Shown in pieces: positions 12,534 to 23,900 of a DNA stretch of 64,000 nt (within the stretch, counting starts at the first letter, position 1; every line of letters starts with the position of its first letter). The notes under the pieces were generated by a model. The model was not told the origin of the DNA. It worked only from the letters and a program-made list of their open reading frames with translations, and did no database searches. Made by a program: the position numbers and the translations under genes. Source of the DNA: Paroedura picta (Eukaryota > Chordata > Lepidosauria > Squamata > Gekkonidae); NCBI RefSeq assembly GCF_049243985.1, contig NC_135375.1:52092174-52156173 (forward strand). The letters are read 5' to 3'.

Positions 12534-13570
12534 ATCTAGATGCTACTTTCCTCAGGTTATCTCTAAGTTCCACCTGACTTGGGAGATTCCCTTGCCCACT
12601 CTCAAAGCCTTTCATCCCACATTGAGTAAGCACTTTGTCAGATTTCTGCAGGACTTTAGCTTTTTTGCGTTGATAGAACTACTTGTTTTCATGCACTGAT
12701 GGTTTATGCAAGGGCTATTGTGTTTTCTTAGCCATTGGCATCATAACAGCAATTAAACTTTGCCATTAAAATGGCACACCAGCCATTTAAGTCAACAATT
12801 CTACAGCACATTCAACCAGAACTTTCACCGTAGGTAAAACCTTATGCAATGACATCTTTAAAGAATAAAAAATTGTATTCAGCTGGACAAGCTTCATGGG
12901 CTATAGCCCACTTCATTAGAAGCTCAAGGTGGATCTTCTGTTGGCAGACATGAATACATGGTTATGGAGAAATTGTAAAGAGCAGGTTCAAAAGGCAAAG
13001 CTCATATAAATCTTTGGTTGGAGGCCACTTTTGGATTATATGAACCAACTTCTGTTTGTTCACTGTTTGTGATAGTTTAGAATCTGGATTTGTGAAGAAT
13101 AATAAAACATTTAGGCATTATACCAGCTGTGGAAGTGGAGAGAGAGAAAGCTATTGGGTACAACACATGAACGAACAGAATCAGCTTCATTTTTAATTTA
13201 TTCCTTTTAGCTGGCTTCAAAAATGGATTGAGAAATAATTTCCTCAAAGCAGCCAAACAATTTTTTTCCACATCGGTGGCCCTGCTGGTCATATGTATAA
13301 ACTACAGAACACAAAGAAGTGTTTCTGGTTTTGAGACATCTTATTGCCAATCCTCCAGAAATGCAGTGCCAGTGAATTGTTTATAGTGTTTGGGGACAAT
13401 GCAAATAATTGCTTAACTGTCTCACAGGACAACTGCTTATGAGAATAAATGCTGTGAAGAAAAAGTATTTGTGAGTTATCCTTGTTCACAACTTAGTTTC
13501 CTTTAGTTAACAGATTCTTTGACCAAACAACTGAAGACATTCCCAAATTACATGCAAGGATTTATATCTT
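12534..13570. other. Unannotated intergenic DNA
   Basis: About 12870-13060 has the look of an old interspersed repeat (CTTCATGGGCTATAGCCCAC), not assignable by eye. The two minus-strand open frames here show no similarity. Confidence 0.35.
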
Positions 13571-13574
13571 TGCC

Positions 13575-13735
13575 ATGATCTGGATAGGTCAGGCATGTCC
13601 AGTCTTGTCAGATCTTGGAAACTAAGCAGGATTGGCCTTGGTTAGTATTTGGGTGGGTGACCTCCAAGGAAAATTATGGCATGATACAGGGCAGGCTATG
13701 GCAAGCCACTTCCAATGTTCTCTTGATTGACCACA
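13575..13735 (+). mobile_element. 5S rRNA-derived SINE
   Basis: GTCAGATCTTGGAAACTAAGC, TTGGTTAGTATTTGGGTGGG and TGACCTCCAAGGAA follow the 3' two thirds of vertebrate 5S rRNA, then GGCAAGCCACTTC-type SINE sequence. It is too divergent, and lacks the 5' third, to be a 5S gene. Confidence 0.75.
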
Positions 13736-13827
13736 ATACAATCCTACATGCCATACAATAAATGATGTATTTGAACTCATATCTGTAACAGCAGGAGCTG
13801 TTATTAATAAAACGCTAAGAGCTAAGT

Positions 13828-14111
13828 CAGAGCCTCTTGTGGCGCAGAGTGGTAAGGCAGCAGACATACGGTTTGAAAGCTCTGCCCATGAGGCTGGGAG
13901 TTCAATCCCAACAGCCGGCTCAAGGTTGACTCAGCCTTCCATCCTTCCGAGGTCGGTAAAATGAGTACCCAGCTTGCTGGGGGGTAAACGGTAATGACTG
14001 GGGAAGGCACTGGCAAACCACCCCATAGTGAGTCTGCCATGAAAACGCTAGAGGGCATCACCCCAAGGGTCAGACATGACTTGGTGCTTGCACAGGGGAT
14101 ACCTTTACCTT
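13828..14111 (+). mobile_element. Sauria-type tRNA SINE, full length, copy B
   Basis: It has the same head, core and tail as copy A. The target duplication is TAAGAGCTAAGT (13816-13827) and TAAGAGTTAAGT (14112-14123), one mismatch. Confidence 0.88.
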
Positions 14112-14130
14112 TAAGAGTTAAGTGGTCGGA

Positions 14131-14209
14131 GAGTGGGCATGACTTGTCTGAGGCAGGGCCCAATGAGGACACGTGATTGGTCCCTGCCTCAGGCAAGTTA
14201 TGCCCACTC
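14131..14209. repeat. Fold-back element, 28-bp arms
   Basis: Arms at 14131-14158 and 14182-14209 (GAGTGGGCATGACTTG... against its complement) match at 26 of 28 positions around a 23-base centre. It abuts Sauria SINE copy B. Confidence 0.65.
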
Positions 14210-14658
14210 AGGACTTTGGCCCAATCATTGGGCCCAATCATATTTTTCCTTTAAATTCACAGACTCTGAAGTCACTGGGAAATAATAAGTAAAATATTAA
14301 GAAGACCAACATTGTTCTGAACATTTTAACAGGAAAAATGAGTCCAAATGAAGTAATTAATATCCTTAAATGAGTTAGTACATGGCTTATGTCTTACAGT
14401 GTAGAATCAGTCTCAACCATCAAGATTGTTTTCAATGTAATATAGCTGTTCTGCCAGAAAGAGGCCCAGAAATATGATTTCTGGACAGTTTTGATAACTG
14501 TTGATATACAGCCATATTTTGTGGCAAGGAAAATAATTTGTCAGGATGGTAAAGTTTCTATAAACCTGTTGCCTCCAAGAAGCTTTACTGTAAAATGCAA
14601 TACGAGAAAATACCCTGCTTTCCTCAATGCATTAAGCCCTAGGGAGAAAAGATTCCAT

Positions 14659-15544
14659 GGGCCATTCCGCACAAGGACCAATGTTGCCAATTAGTTTCAC
14701 GAAGTGGAAACACTATTTTAAATAGTGGAATCTCGGCGTTCCGCATACCTTCATTTGTAGTAGAATCCAGTAGCGTTTCATTCGTTTCCCACAGGTTTCC
14801 GGTCTCGCAGGAATCGCTAGAAAGGAAGCGATTTTTTTCTGTGCTTGTTCCCGCCCCTGGCCATCAATCAAACGAACAGACAATGGGCGATTGTTATCAT
14901 GCTCCCGAAAAGCCCCTTTCCATTTAAGCACAGTTTTTTAAAAAAACACGTTTCAATGAATATGCCTTGATTCCTCACAATGTAGAGACCCATCTAGCTG
15001 GAGTGTGAGCTGGTGAGTCATCGTTACCATGCTCCCCCGAGTGAAAAAAAATCCCCCCCTGCATGGGCATGATTTTTGGGCCAATTTAAAGAGAACTGAC
15101 AAACAGGGGGCTGTGTTGTGCTTGGGGACTTAGGGGAGCTTTAAAGCACTTCTGTGGAGGGACTGTAGTCGGAGAAGCCTCGCTGGCTGAATCAAGCCTT
15201 GCTGGTTCGTTGCTTTCCCCGCTCGCTCCGAGGGGGGAAAAATGGCGATTGCTTCGCCAGAAGTTCGGAGGAGAGAGCCAGGGGGAGGGACTTTGTTGTA
15301 ACCGCTACATTGAGAATGCACAGGTCTTTTTCGCAAGTGTTGCAGGTTGTTGGCAAGAGTGTAGCAATTTTCTGAGGGTGAATCCACTTTTCTGGATTCC
15401 CTGGAGATCGCTACAATGAAGCGATCTTGGCGCTAGTGTTGCAGGAGTGTTGCAGATTGCTCACGACGTCATGTGGAACATAGTTTTGGTGGCGAAAACA
15501 AAATGTAATACTAGTGCTATATTAAAGTCGTGCAGAATGGACCC
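14659..15544. mobile_element. DNA element with GGGCCATTCCGCAC ends, about 886 bp
   Basis: The left end GGGCCATTCCGCAC and right end GTGCAGAATGGACCC are inverted repeats. The body is CpG-richer than the flanks and its right half is repeated at 51045-51504. I see no transposase and could not fix the target duplication or superfamily. Confidence 0.6.
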
Positions 15545-17300
15545 ATTTATATTCTGCCTATCTTTCTGACATCCTTTCTGACATCCTTGTAACAGTCAGA
15601 AGATAACCACATATACTTGTTTCTCCATAGTCTATATATTGTTCCTTCATCATCCCCTTGAAGAATATCTCTTTGATAGTTTGGTTAGCTCTCCTCTGAC
15701 CACTTTCCATTTCAACATGAATTAGTCCTGCCTAAATCTTGGCATTTTACATGATTTCCAGCTGATGGCATTTTTAAGTACAGTGATCCTTTGAGTCACA
15801 TAATTACACATGTTCAAATTATCTACTGTGTTATGTGAGCTCTTTGTAACTAGCACAATCATTATATTTAATAGTAAACTAGTTTGTTCCTGTGTGCATA
15901 ATGAAGGCAGCACAATGGGGCCATTTTCAGGAAAGCCCCATGAGACCACCTAGGTGTGCAGGGCAAGTGGCTTTGTAAATTAATCACAAGATTAAAAAAT
16001 AGTCTGATAAGGTCTCCAGGCAACATAGGCAGATAAGAGCAAGTAAGTTTCACTTAAAGGAAGAAAACTTATGATTCAGAATCCTTTTGAGAGGGAGATT
16101 TTGAGGGTGAGATTGGATTTCCAAAATTCTTCTTCCTTCTTGTTCTTTTATGGAGCTCTAGTTCAATCATTTACTTCATCTGAACACCTGAAGTTGCAAA
16201 AAAGATGGCTCATGTAATCCACTTAACATACCTTGTAGCCTTTAGATATTGTTCAAACTATGCTTATGTTAGGAGTCATCTTAAAAATTTTTAATGGTCA
16301 TGTTTATAGTAATTTGTTAATTGTAATGATTTTGTGGAAAGCTGCCATATTTTCTTCAACAAAATAACACACTGAATAACTACTGTTGTTCTATAGCATT
16401 TGTTTCTCTTTACTCCTAAAGCCATAATTTACTCTGATTTTTTAATTGCTTCATATATGTTCTCTAATGCCCTAATCTGTGGATATGCTGCCACGCGCCT
16501 ATGGACTTTATTTAAAAGATTGTTCAAGTTTTTCATTCAGAATTTACTCTTAAATCTGAACCACTTTTCAGCAGGGACAATTGCTGTTCCTGCATTCGAG
16601 CCCTTCTTTGTCCTGGACAATGCTGCCATTTCATAATGGTGATATTGTAATGCCTTTGAACCATCCATCAATTTAGTCTGCAGTTTCTGTTTGACAATCA
16701 TGTGCCTTTTAATATTTTATCTTCTTCCAGTTTTTGTGAGGAATTAATTGTACAAAAGATAATTTCTGATATATCCATTCCTGTTATTTGAGTCATTGCC
16801 TCATTCAAATCAATGTCTCATTTACTCATAAATTTGGGGAGGGGCGCAAATCATGATTTAAAGTTCTGATTACTGTTCTACTTACTTCAATAACAAATCT
16901 TTTATTAAAATTATGATGAGGCATTTAATGAATGCCTTTGCAATTTTGCACTAGTACAAATCAACATAGGAAAAAAATCCTTCAGTTCTCTGAAAATCTT
17001 GATCTTACATGTTGAACTAAGGTTAATCATATGCACTGCATAGATATGCAGAACAGGTATGTCATTGACACATCATAGGTGTAAGTGATGAGTAACTGAG
17101 GTCACTAATGGGAACCTTCAGTCAGTGGCAGTAAGCCTTTGAATGCAAGTGGAGTTAAAGACCAGTTAAAATCCAGTGATTCTGACAATAATCCTACACA
17201 GTTACTCCAGTCCATTCATTTCATCAAGCTTAGACTGGAGTAACTTTGCATAGGTAAAGGTATTTCATGATACATGTGTACAGAATGGAACGAGCCAGTG
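15545..17300. other. Unannotated AT-rich intergenic DNA
   Basis: Several short open frames on both strands have no recognisable product. No repeat was recognised. Confidence 0.4.
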
Positions 17301-17309
17301 TGAAATGAA

Positions 17310-17480
17310 AAGGTGTTTGGGCCAAACTTACTGATTGGATGGTTGGACTATGATCTGGGAGTCCCATGTTTGAATTCCAATTCCGCCATAGAAGCTTATT
17401 GGGTAACCTTGGGCCAATCACTCACAGTCTCAGCCTCACATAAGTCACAAGAACAATGTAAGGTGCTTTGCATCCACAGT
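17310..17480 (+). mobile_element. tRNA-derived SINE
   Basis: It has a tRNA-like head, a box B-like GTTTGAATTCC, then TTGGGTAACCTTGGGCCAAT and CTCAGCCTCACA. It is of the same family as 2890-3118. Confidence 0.55.
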
Positions 17481-18549
17481 GTGAGAAAAACAGGATATGC
17501 ATAAATGAATCAGCTACTGGACTCATGCAATCTGAGGAGTGTTCTGTGTACAGAAAATGGGATAAGATACAGAGTTCTGCTGAAGATGGTTTCTTGACTA
17601 CTGATCCAGTGACACCAAGGTAGTGCTCACATAATAAAGCCACTCATTGAAGATCCTGCATCAATTGAAAGTTAAGTTCCGGGGACACAAAACACTTTTT
17701 GATGCATCTGGTTTTCCTTGTAAATTAATATACCCTGTAAGCTTCTGTTCAGTGGCAATCTGAAGCAATACTGGCACACTTTACCTTCATTGTGTGTTTA
17801 GTGCTCTCAAGCTGCTTTCAAAGTGGATACTAGAAATAAGAATTACAATCCAAGCAAACCAGTGTTGCCCACAATTCCTTGTTCATTAGCTAGCAATGCA
17901 AGCCTTGGGGGTTAGCTAGGAGCACTCTGTTTTGGACTGCTTTGTGTAAAGACTATACATTGAACAATAGCACTTTGCAGGACATTGCCTCCTCATTCAA
18001 GCTAAGAATGAGCTGGGATTTGAAACTAATTTTAGGGTGTACCATACTCAAATTCTTATTCTTCAGCTACTTAGCAAAGCAATGTGATGAGATTTCTAAG
18101 GGAACTCCACTTCGATGCACATTAGGCAAAAATTAGGTACCAGTGCATGCTATATTGCCTGATTTCTGGAATGTATGGTATGAGAGGTCCAAGGATTATT
18201 TTAGGGTGTAACAGTTTAATCTTTTGTCAATTTATGATCCTGTCCAACAGGATTTCTAGGGGCATGCCAATTGTATGATAAGGTGGACAGGTCTGCAGAA
18301 CTGTTTCCCGATTCCGGGAATGTGCAAGGTAGGATGATCTAAAAATTATGCTGGCTTGCACTGCAGATTTGCTTAAATATTGAAGGATAAGGAACTAGGA
18401 ACTGCAAATAAGGAACCGGGACAACTTTCAGCCTAGCCCATTCCTTTTAGTATGCTTTCACCCTTTCCAGCTATCCAATCTGAGGAAGATCTGTTCCTCG
18501 AAATGGGAGGTGGGGATGGATAGGGTTTTCCATTACATGTCTTATACCA
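17481..18549. other. Intergenic DNA upstream of the LVRN promoter
   Basis: No repeat or exon was recognised. CTGTTTCCCGATTCCGGGAA at about 18300 is a small palindrome of no clear role. Confidence 0.4.
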
Positions 18550-18705
18550 GACCTTTTGAACATCAGCTGTGTGCGCTGAGATGCAACGGGGGAATTGGAC
18601 GATGTGGAGGAAGGCGGTCCCACGCCCTCACTCGGGAGAAATGAAGATGCCTCTTAGTGCGCGGCTGTGGGGAGCGATGTCGAAAGCGCGCCGAAGCGCC
18701 AGGGA

Positions 18706-18712
18706 TATATAA
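18706..18712 (+). promoter_or_regulatory. TATA-like box
   Basis: TATATAA in the context GGATATATAACTCC lies 197 bases before the start codon, inside the CpG island. A start site about 30 bases downstream would give a 5' UTR of about 165 nt. No transcript evidence is available. Confidence 0.45.
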
Positions 18713-18902
18713 CTCCATTCTCCCCTAGCGGCTGGCCTCCGGAGCAGGACGCCCCGCTGCCGGCCGCAGGTGCTCCGCGGGCTCCCCGGTGGCTTCAACC
18801 CCCCAGGAGGGAGGTCCCGCGCGCCGCTCCGCCCTACCGCGCCCGGCTCTTCTTCTCCGCCCGCCAGGCCAGGCCAGTCACCCTGGGCGAGGGGGCGCCA
18901 CG

Positions 18903-19534
18903 ATGGGCGTCAAGTCGCCGTCGGGCTTCTACGTGGGCAGGAAGCCCGCCGTGCTGCTGGCGCTGCTGCTGGCCGCCCTGCTCGTGGCGCTGCTGGTGCT
19001 GGCCGTCCTCTACCAGCGCAGCGTGCGGGAGCTGGCGGCCGAGAGGCTGCGCAAGGGGGACGCCGCCACCCCGCCGCCCTCCGCCGGGCCCGGCCCCGCC
19101 AGCCCTCGCCCGCCGGGCCCCTGGGACCGCCTGCGCCTGCCCGCCACTGTGGCGCCCGTGCACTACTCGCTGCTGCTGTGGCCCCACCTGGCGCCGGGCC
19201 TGCCCGAGCCGCGCACCTTCTCCGGCCGGGTGAACATCACCGTGCGCTGCCGCCAGGAGACCGCCACGCTCCTCTTGCACAGCCACCGCCTCACCTACCG
19301 CGCCGCCGCCGTCTGGGGACCCGTGGCCGGGCCCGGCGGCGCCAACGCCACTCGCGTCCCCCTGGCCGAGCTGTGGCTGGCCGAGCGCCACCAGTTCGCG
19401 GTGCTGGAGCTGCGCGAGAAGCTGCGCGCGGGCGCCCTCTACGAGCTGCGCCTCGCCTTCGACGGCCCGCTGTACCTCGAGGGCGGCTTCCGCGGCCTCT
19501 TCCGCAGCTCCTACGAGGAGCAGGGCGAGAGGAG
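18903..19534 (+). CDS. LVRN: LVRN exon 1 (residues 1-210, start codon, membrane anchor)
   Basis: It encodes the cytoplasmic tail, the signal anchor (about residues 16-37, almost all Leu, Ala and Val), a Pro/Gly-rich stalk and the start of the N-terminal beta domain, with the sequon NIT in GRVNITVRC. The ATG at 18903 is in good context (gccacgATGG). An in-frame GTG lies upstream at 18789, but the homology to laeverin starts at 18903. The exon is very GC-rich, unlike all later exons. It ends in phase 2 at AG|gtaagg. Confidence 0.93.
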
Positions 19535-20917
19535 GTAAGGGCGAGCCGGGCGCCACTCCCTGCTCGGACGCGTGCTTCCCCCGAGGCATCGCCCAAAGAC
19601 CCCAAGCCTTCCTTCGTGGCTCCAGGGCCGCTTTCCCGTGCCTCTGGCCAGGAGGAGCAGGTGAAGGGACTGTGAATTGTTCTGGAAAACGTTTTGAGGA
19701 ATGACGATGGATTACTTGTGCTTGACTTAATTCAGATGGGTAGCCGGTTAGTCTGAAATAGCAAAACAAAGTTTGAGTCCAGGAGCATCTTTAAGACTAA
19801 CGAAGTTTTATTCAAGGTGTGTGCTGACCCACAGCACACAGATACATCGAAATGGAAACCGCCGGACTACATATATAAGGAGAGAGTAAGTTAACAGTAG
19901 ATTAGTAAAGGACATCATGAAAATGCCCAACAAATATACAGCATGATGATGATAATGAAGAGCCTTACTAGAATTACAAGCTGAGTGTATAAGGTTATCT
20001 GGTTACCAACTGAACCCAAAGGACTGGTCACCTTATAATCTTAGCTTGTTATTCTAGCCAGGCTGTTGAATTGGCTAACCATCTCCACACATGGAATCTT
20101 CTCATGCTTGAATAAAACTTCATTGGCCTTAAAAGTGCTATTGGACTCAAACTTTGTTCTCGTCAATTGCACATGAGGTCACTAGATAGGAGATTGAGCC
20201 AATTGCTAGAACTCTCTCTCTTTCTGTTGAGGGACCACTTTCTGCCAGCCTAAAATCTGACCTGAGAATATAGTGGTGTCGCAAAACAAATGACAAGAAT
20301 GCCCATTAGGAAGAATGCAGGATGCTAGAATGCCTATTGAATATACAGGGAGCCAGGAATGTCATGTGTTCTATGCACCATGCAAAAACTGCAGTGAAAA
20401 TGTGGAGATTATATGTAGAAATTTACCCTCATTTTGGAATTATAATTCCTGTCATGGATTAACAGTTCCTGGGTCTTTACCAACTATTATACACAGATAA
20501 TTGGGTGAGGAGAATGTCCAGAAGGGCCAATTAGAGCTAAGACTGGGTTATTGGTAAAACCTGTGAATAGCAGCAAATATAGCTAAAATTGGATTAAGGC
20601 AATAGCTAAAACCTGTGGATAGCAGCAGATTAGTATACAGTATAATTAAAGACTTTACAAACAAATGTGATAAATGAAAGATATTAGCATGTGTAGTGAG
20701 ATAAGAAACCAATATTTCTATTAAGTACTAGGGGTTCCATTGCCCTTGTCACTCAGCAGTAGCCTCCCATTCTAGTCTATTTCTGAAATTCCTTTGCAAT
20801 CAAACAGGTAGTTTGAAGTCCCTCATTGAGTGTCCTGGGAGGCTGAATGTTAGAGGTTTCTCAGTTTTGTGATTCTTGTTATCAGAATGAGCCTTCGGGG
20901 AGGGCGGTATATAAATC

Positions 20918-20952
<35 letters not shown>

Positions 20953-23900
20953 ATACCCAGAGTAAACCTATTGCAAGACAGGCCCCAGACAATAACAGAA
21001 CCGTACTAGTGGTCACGTACATCTCTCATTGTTGCCCTCCAAGCACCAAGAATACTAGAGCATCATTGTCCCAGACATCGTGTTCCCTCTGTACTTTGTG
21101 GCTAATAGCCACAGATAGACCTCTGTTCCATATGTTTTAATTAATTATTTGGGCTAACTGATTAAAATAATATGATTATGTGTTTTTTAATCAAATGGCT
21201 GCCTTACTCTGAATTAAGTTCAGAGGCACTCTGAAGTAACAGAATCACAGGTAAAACTTGTTTCATTCCCAGTAAAAAGAGACACGTGTACATCACGTAC
21301 AATGCTTTTATGTGCTGTGATTCAGAGCTCAGCATAGAAAACTGGAATGCTGTATGTAAGATTGGACTAGACATTGTCATGTAAGTAATATGCTGTTATT
21401 TGTATTTTGCTCAGTGCTGTTCTTGAGCACGTATGTTCTGTAGTTCTGAAGCCTCCTGTTAGGTAGTGTCAACTGTGCCGACAACATTATTATGAAACCT
21501 GACCACTTACTTGTGTGGCAGAATTCATTCTTGGTCCTTGGGCCAGTATCCGGGGAATGAAGTGGCTAAGCTCAGATGGAGAAATAACAACAGCTGGGCT
21601 AGTCCAAAGGTGTGCTGCATCGGTATACTCCAGGATTCTCTGTTTTTGGCAGTGTTGATTAAATACCATCCCCACCCATGCATCTGATTGGTAAGACTGC
21701 ATTTTATATTACAGGTTTTCCTGTTCACATCTTCAGCTACTGGATTGGGTTGGATCCAGAACCACCTTAGGGGGATGCATAAGCATATGGAAGCCTGCCT
21801 CCATGCATGTACAGCTCCCAGTTCAATCAGCTGGACTGAATTTATTCATATTCTCAATTTAGGTGGCTGGTTGCTTCATTGCTTGAGCCAGCAGATGCAA
21901 GGAGTGTTTATCCATGCTTTGATGAACCGGCCATGAAGGCTACTTTTGACATCAGTATTGTGCATCATCCAAGTTATGTGGCACTTTCTAATATGCCTGC
22001 TATAGGTAAGTAAATATAAAAAGCTTCAAACTGCTACTGATGGCAATGTAAGAGCCAGTTCTTCTGCTAATGACATAGGAATACATGTGCTAATCTTGGT
22101 GCTATTATAATTGGTATTGCAAGGGTTGGATCCCAGGTACCTGATCTCAGGGAACCTTAATGATTAGGGATGGGAAAGTGTTGTTCACCTTCTGTCTTGT
22201 TGTGCAGCTCCACATTGAGATTGTGCCTGCCCAGGCTGGTCATGGGCATTTTCTTTGTTGTTTAAAAAGCCCCACCCAATTTGGAACTGACATAGGACTG
22301 GGACTCATGTCCACTATCCTGGGTTCTGACTACTGAATTTCATTCTGGGCCCCCATTGGTCCATTCAGTTCCTGCAAGCCCAACTATCAGGACAGCTCCT
22401 ATTCCTTGGTCACCCCGGAGGCAGAATCCAGGAATCTGCCCTCACCTTCTCTAGGACCTTTGGCCATTTGGAACCTTCTGTGAAGAAACATATGAAATCA
22501 AATCACATGGAGAAGATTGACCCCGTGTCCAAGTTGGCGTGTGTCAAACCTTCTCCAGGTCTGGAGCCATACCAGGACGATATCTTGGTACCCTTGCGTA
22601 CCCCATTTCTTCACTTAACCTCCTTTACTGGCTCCTATTCAGATGCAGGTAATGACCAATCTAGCATTCCTTTGGAACAATTGGTGCCAAGTGGAATTGG
22701 GACCTTTTTTATCTTGATGACAAGTGGGCCCTCCTCAGCATTTTTACCATATGTCACCATCCTACTTAAATAGATGAGCATCCCATCGCCCTCAGATTTT
22801 GAAAGATCAGGACCCAAATACAAAGGTGGCGTGCTCTATGCTGGTTCCGTTCTGATCCCTGTACCATGAATCCACTGCATCTCACAATAGTTGCAAGAGT
22901 GCCTTAAAACTGTCACCTGATACTGTTGGTGATCCAACTCCATTACCCTCCAGCAAAGATCTCTGCTTCTATGGAAAACAGATGTTGAGAATGCTAAAAG
23001 TCTTGATATTGATGTCTTCACTTCTGACAACCGCCCAAGAGGCAGAATTTTGAGTCGGCTCTCTTTCGACAATCTGTGGATAATTGCTTTTCTGATTTTT
23101 ATAGGGCCTGTATAACCTCATGATTCCAATCTGGTGGAAACCAGCCTCCATCCAAGCTATGCCTTGCAAAATCAAGAATTTATATAGAGTCAATTGGGAC
23201 ATGTGCTCCTAGACGTGGTCAGGCATGCTGTAGTCTCGGCACAGCGCTGGGTCAGGAGGAAAGCCGGGAGCAGGAACAGCTGCTGAGCATAGTCCTAACT
23301 GAAGCCGGAGCTTCCTGCAGCTGTGAAGTCTGCACTGAGAGGAATGTCCAAGGCCACAGTCATAAACAAGCCAGGAAACAGATGCCAGGGGGATTATCAG
23401 AGCAGAGCGAGAGTCCAAAAGCAAACCAAAGAGTCCAAGCCAAGAATTCCAGGGAGTGTCCAGAGTCAGAGTTGTTGCTGCCAGTCCAGGATCATCAGGG
23501 AGTTCAGGAACAAGAGTGTGAAGTCAGGTTGTGTCAGAACTGAGCATGGTGCATGCATCCACAGAGCCCTCTTTATGGCCGTTACTTAGACTCAGCAGCC
23601 CAGCTTGAAGTCATCCTGCAATCAGTCAGTGTCAGGCTCTTTGGCAGGCTGGTGGCTTAGTAAGTGTGTGGAGCTTCTTTCCAGTAATGCACCCCATTCT
23701 TTTCCAGTAATGCACAATATTTGGTAGCTGGAAAGGAGGCTCTTAATTTCCCCTTCATCAGAGTCACCAGGAGTCCATGGCAGAATGAAAGCGATGATCT
23801 TTTAATGAACTGCCGCATAAAGTGTGCACCTGAAAAGCACATACCTGGTGGACTCCAATTTCTCATTTTGCATAAACAGATTCTCTCTGCTTTTGTAATC

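Larger units (their letters stand above)
18550..19560 (+). promoter_or_regulatory. CpG island promoter of LVRN
   Basis: GC and CpG content rise sharply at about 18.55 kb and fall after exon 1, against an AT-rich background. The island covers the 5' UTR and all of exon 1. Long open frames in other frames and on the minus strand here are a by-product of GC richness. Confidence 0.8.

Noticed and set aside
1-18500. Coding exons of AP3S1, expected upstream from mammalian gene order
   Set aside because: No matching protein text was found on either strand. At most the 3' UTR end may be present in the first 60 bases.
18667-19769. Long open frames in other frames and on the minus strand across exon 1
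   Set aside because: They come from the very high GC content of the CpG island. Only the frame from 18903 matches a known protein and has a correct donor at its end.
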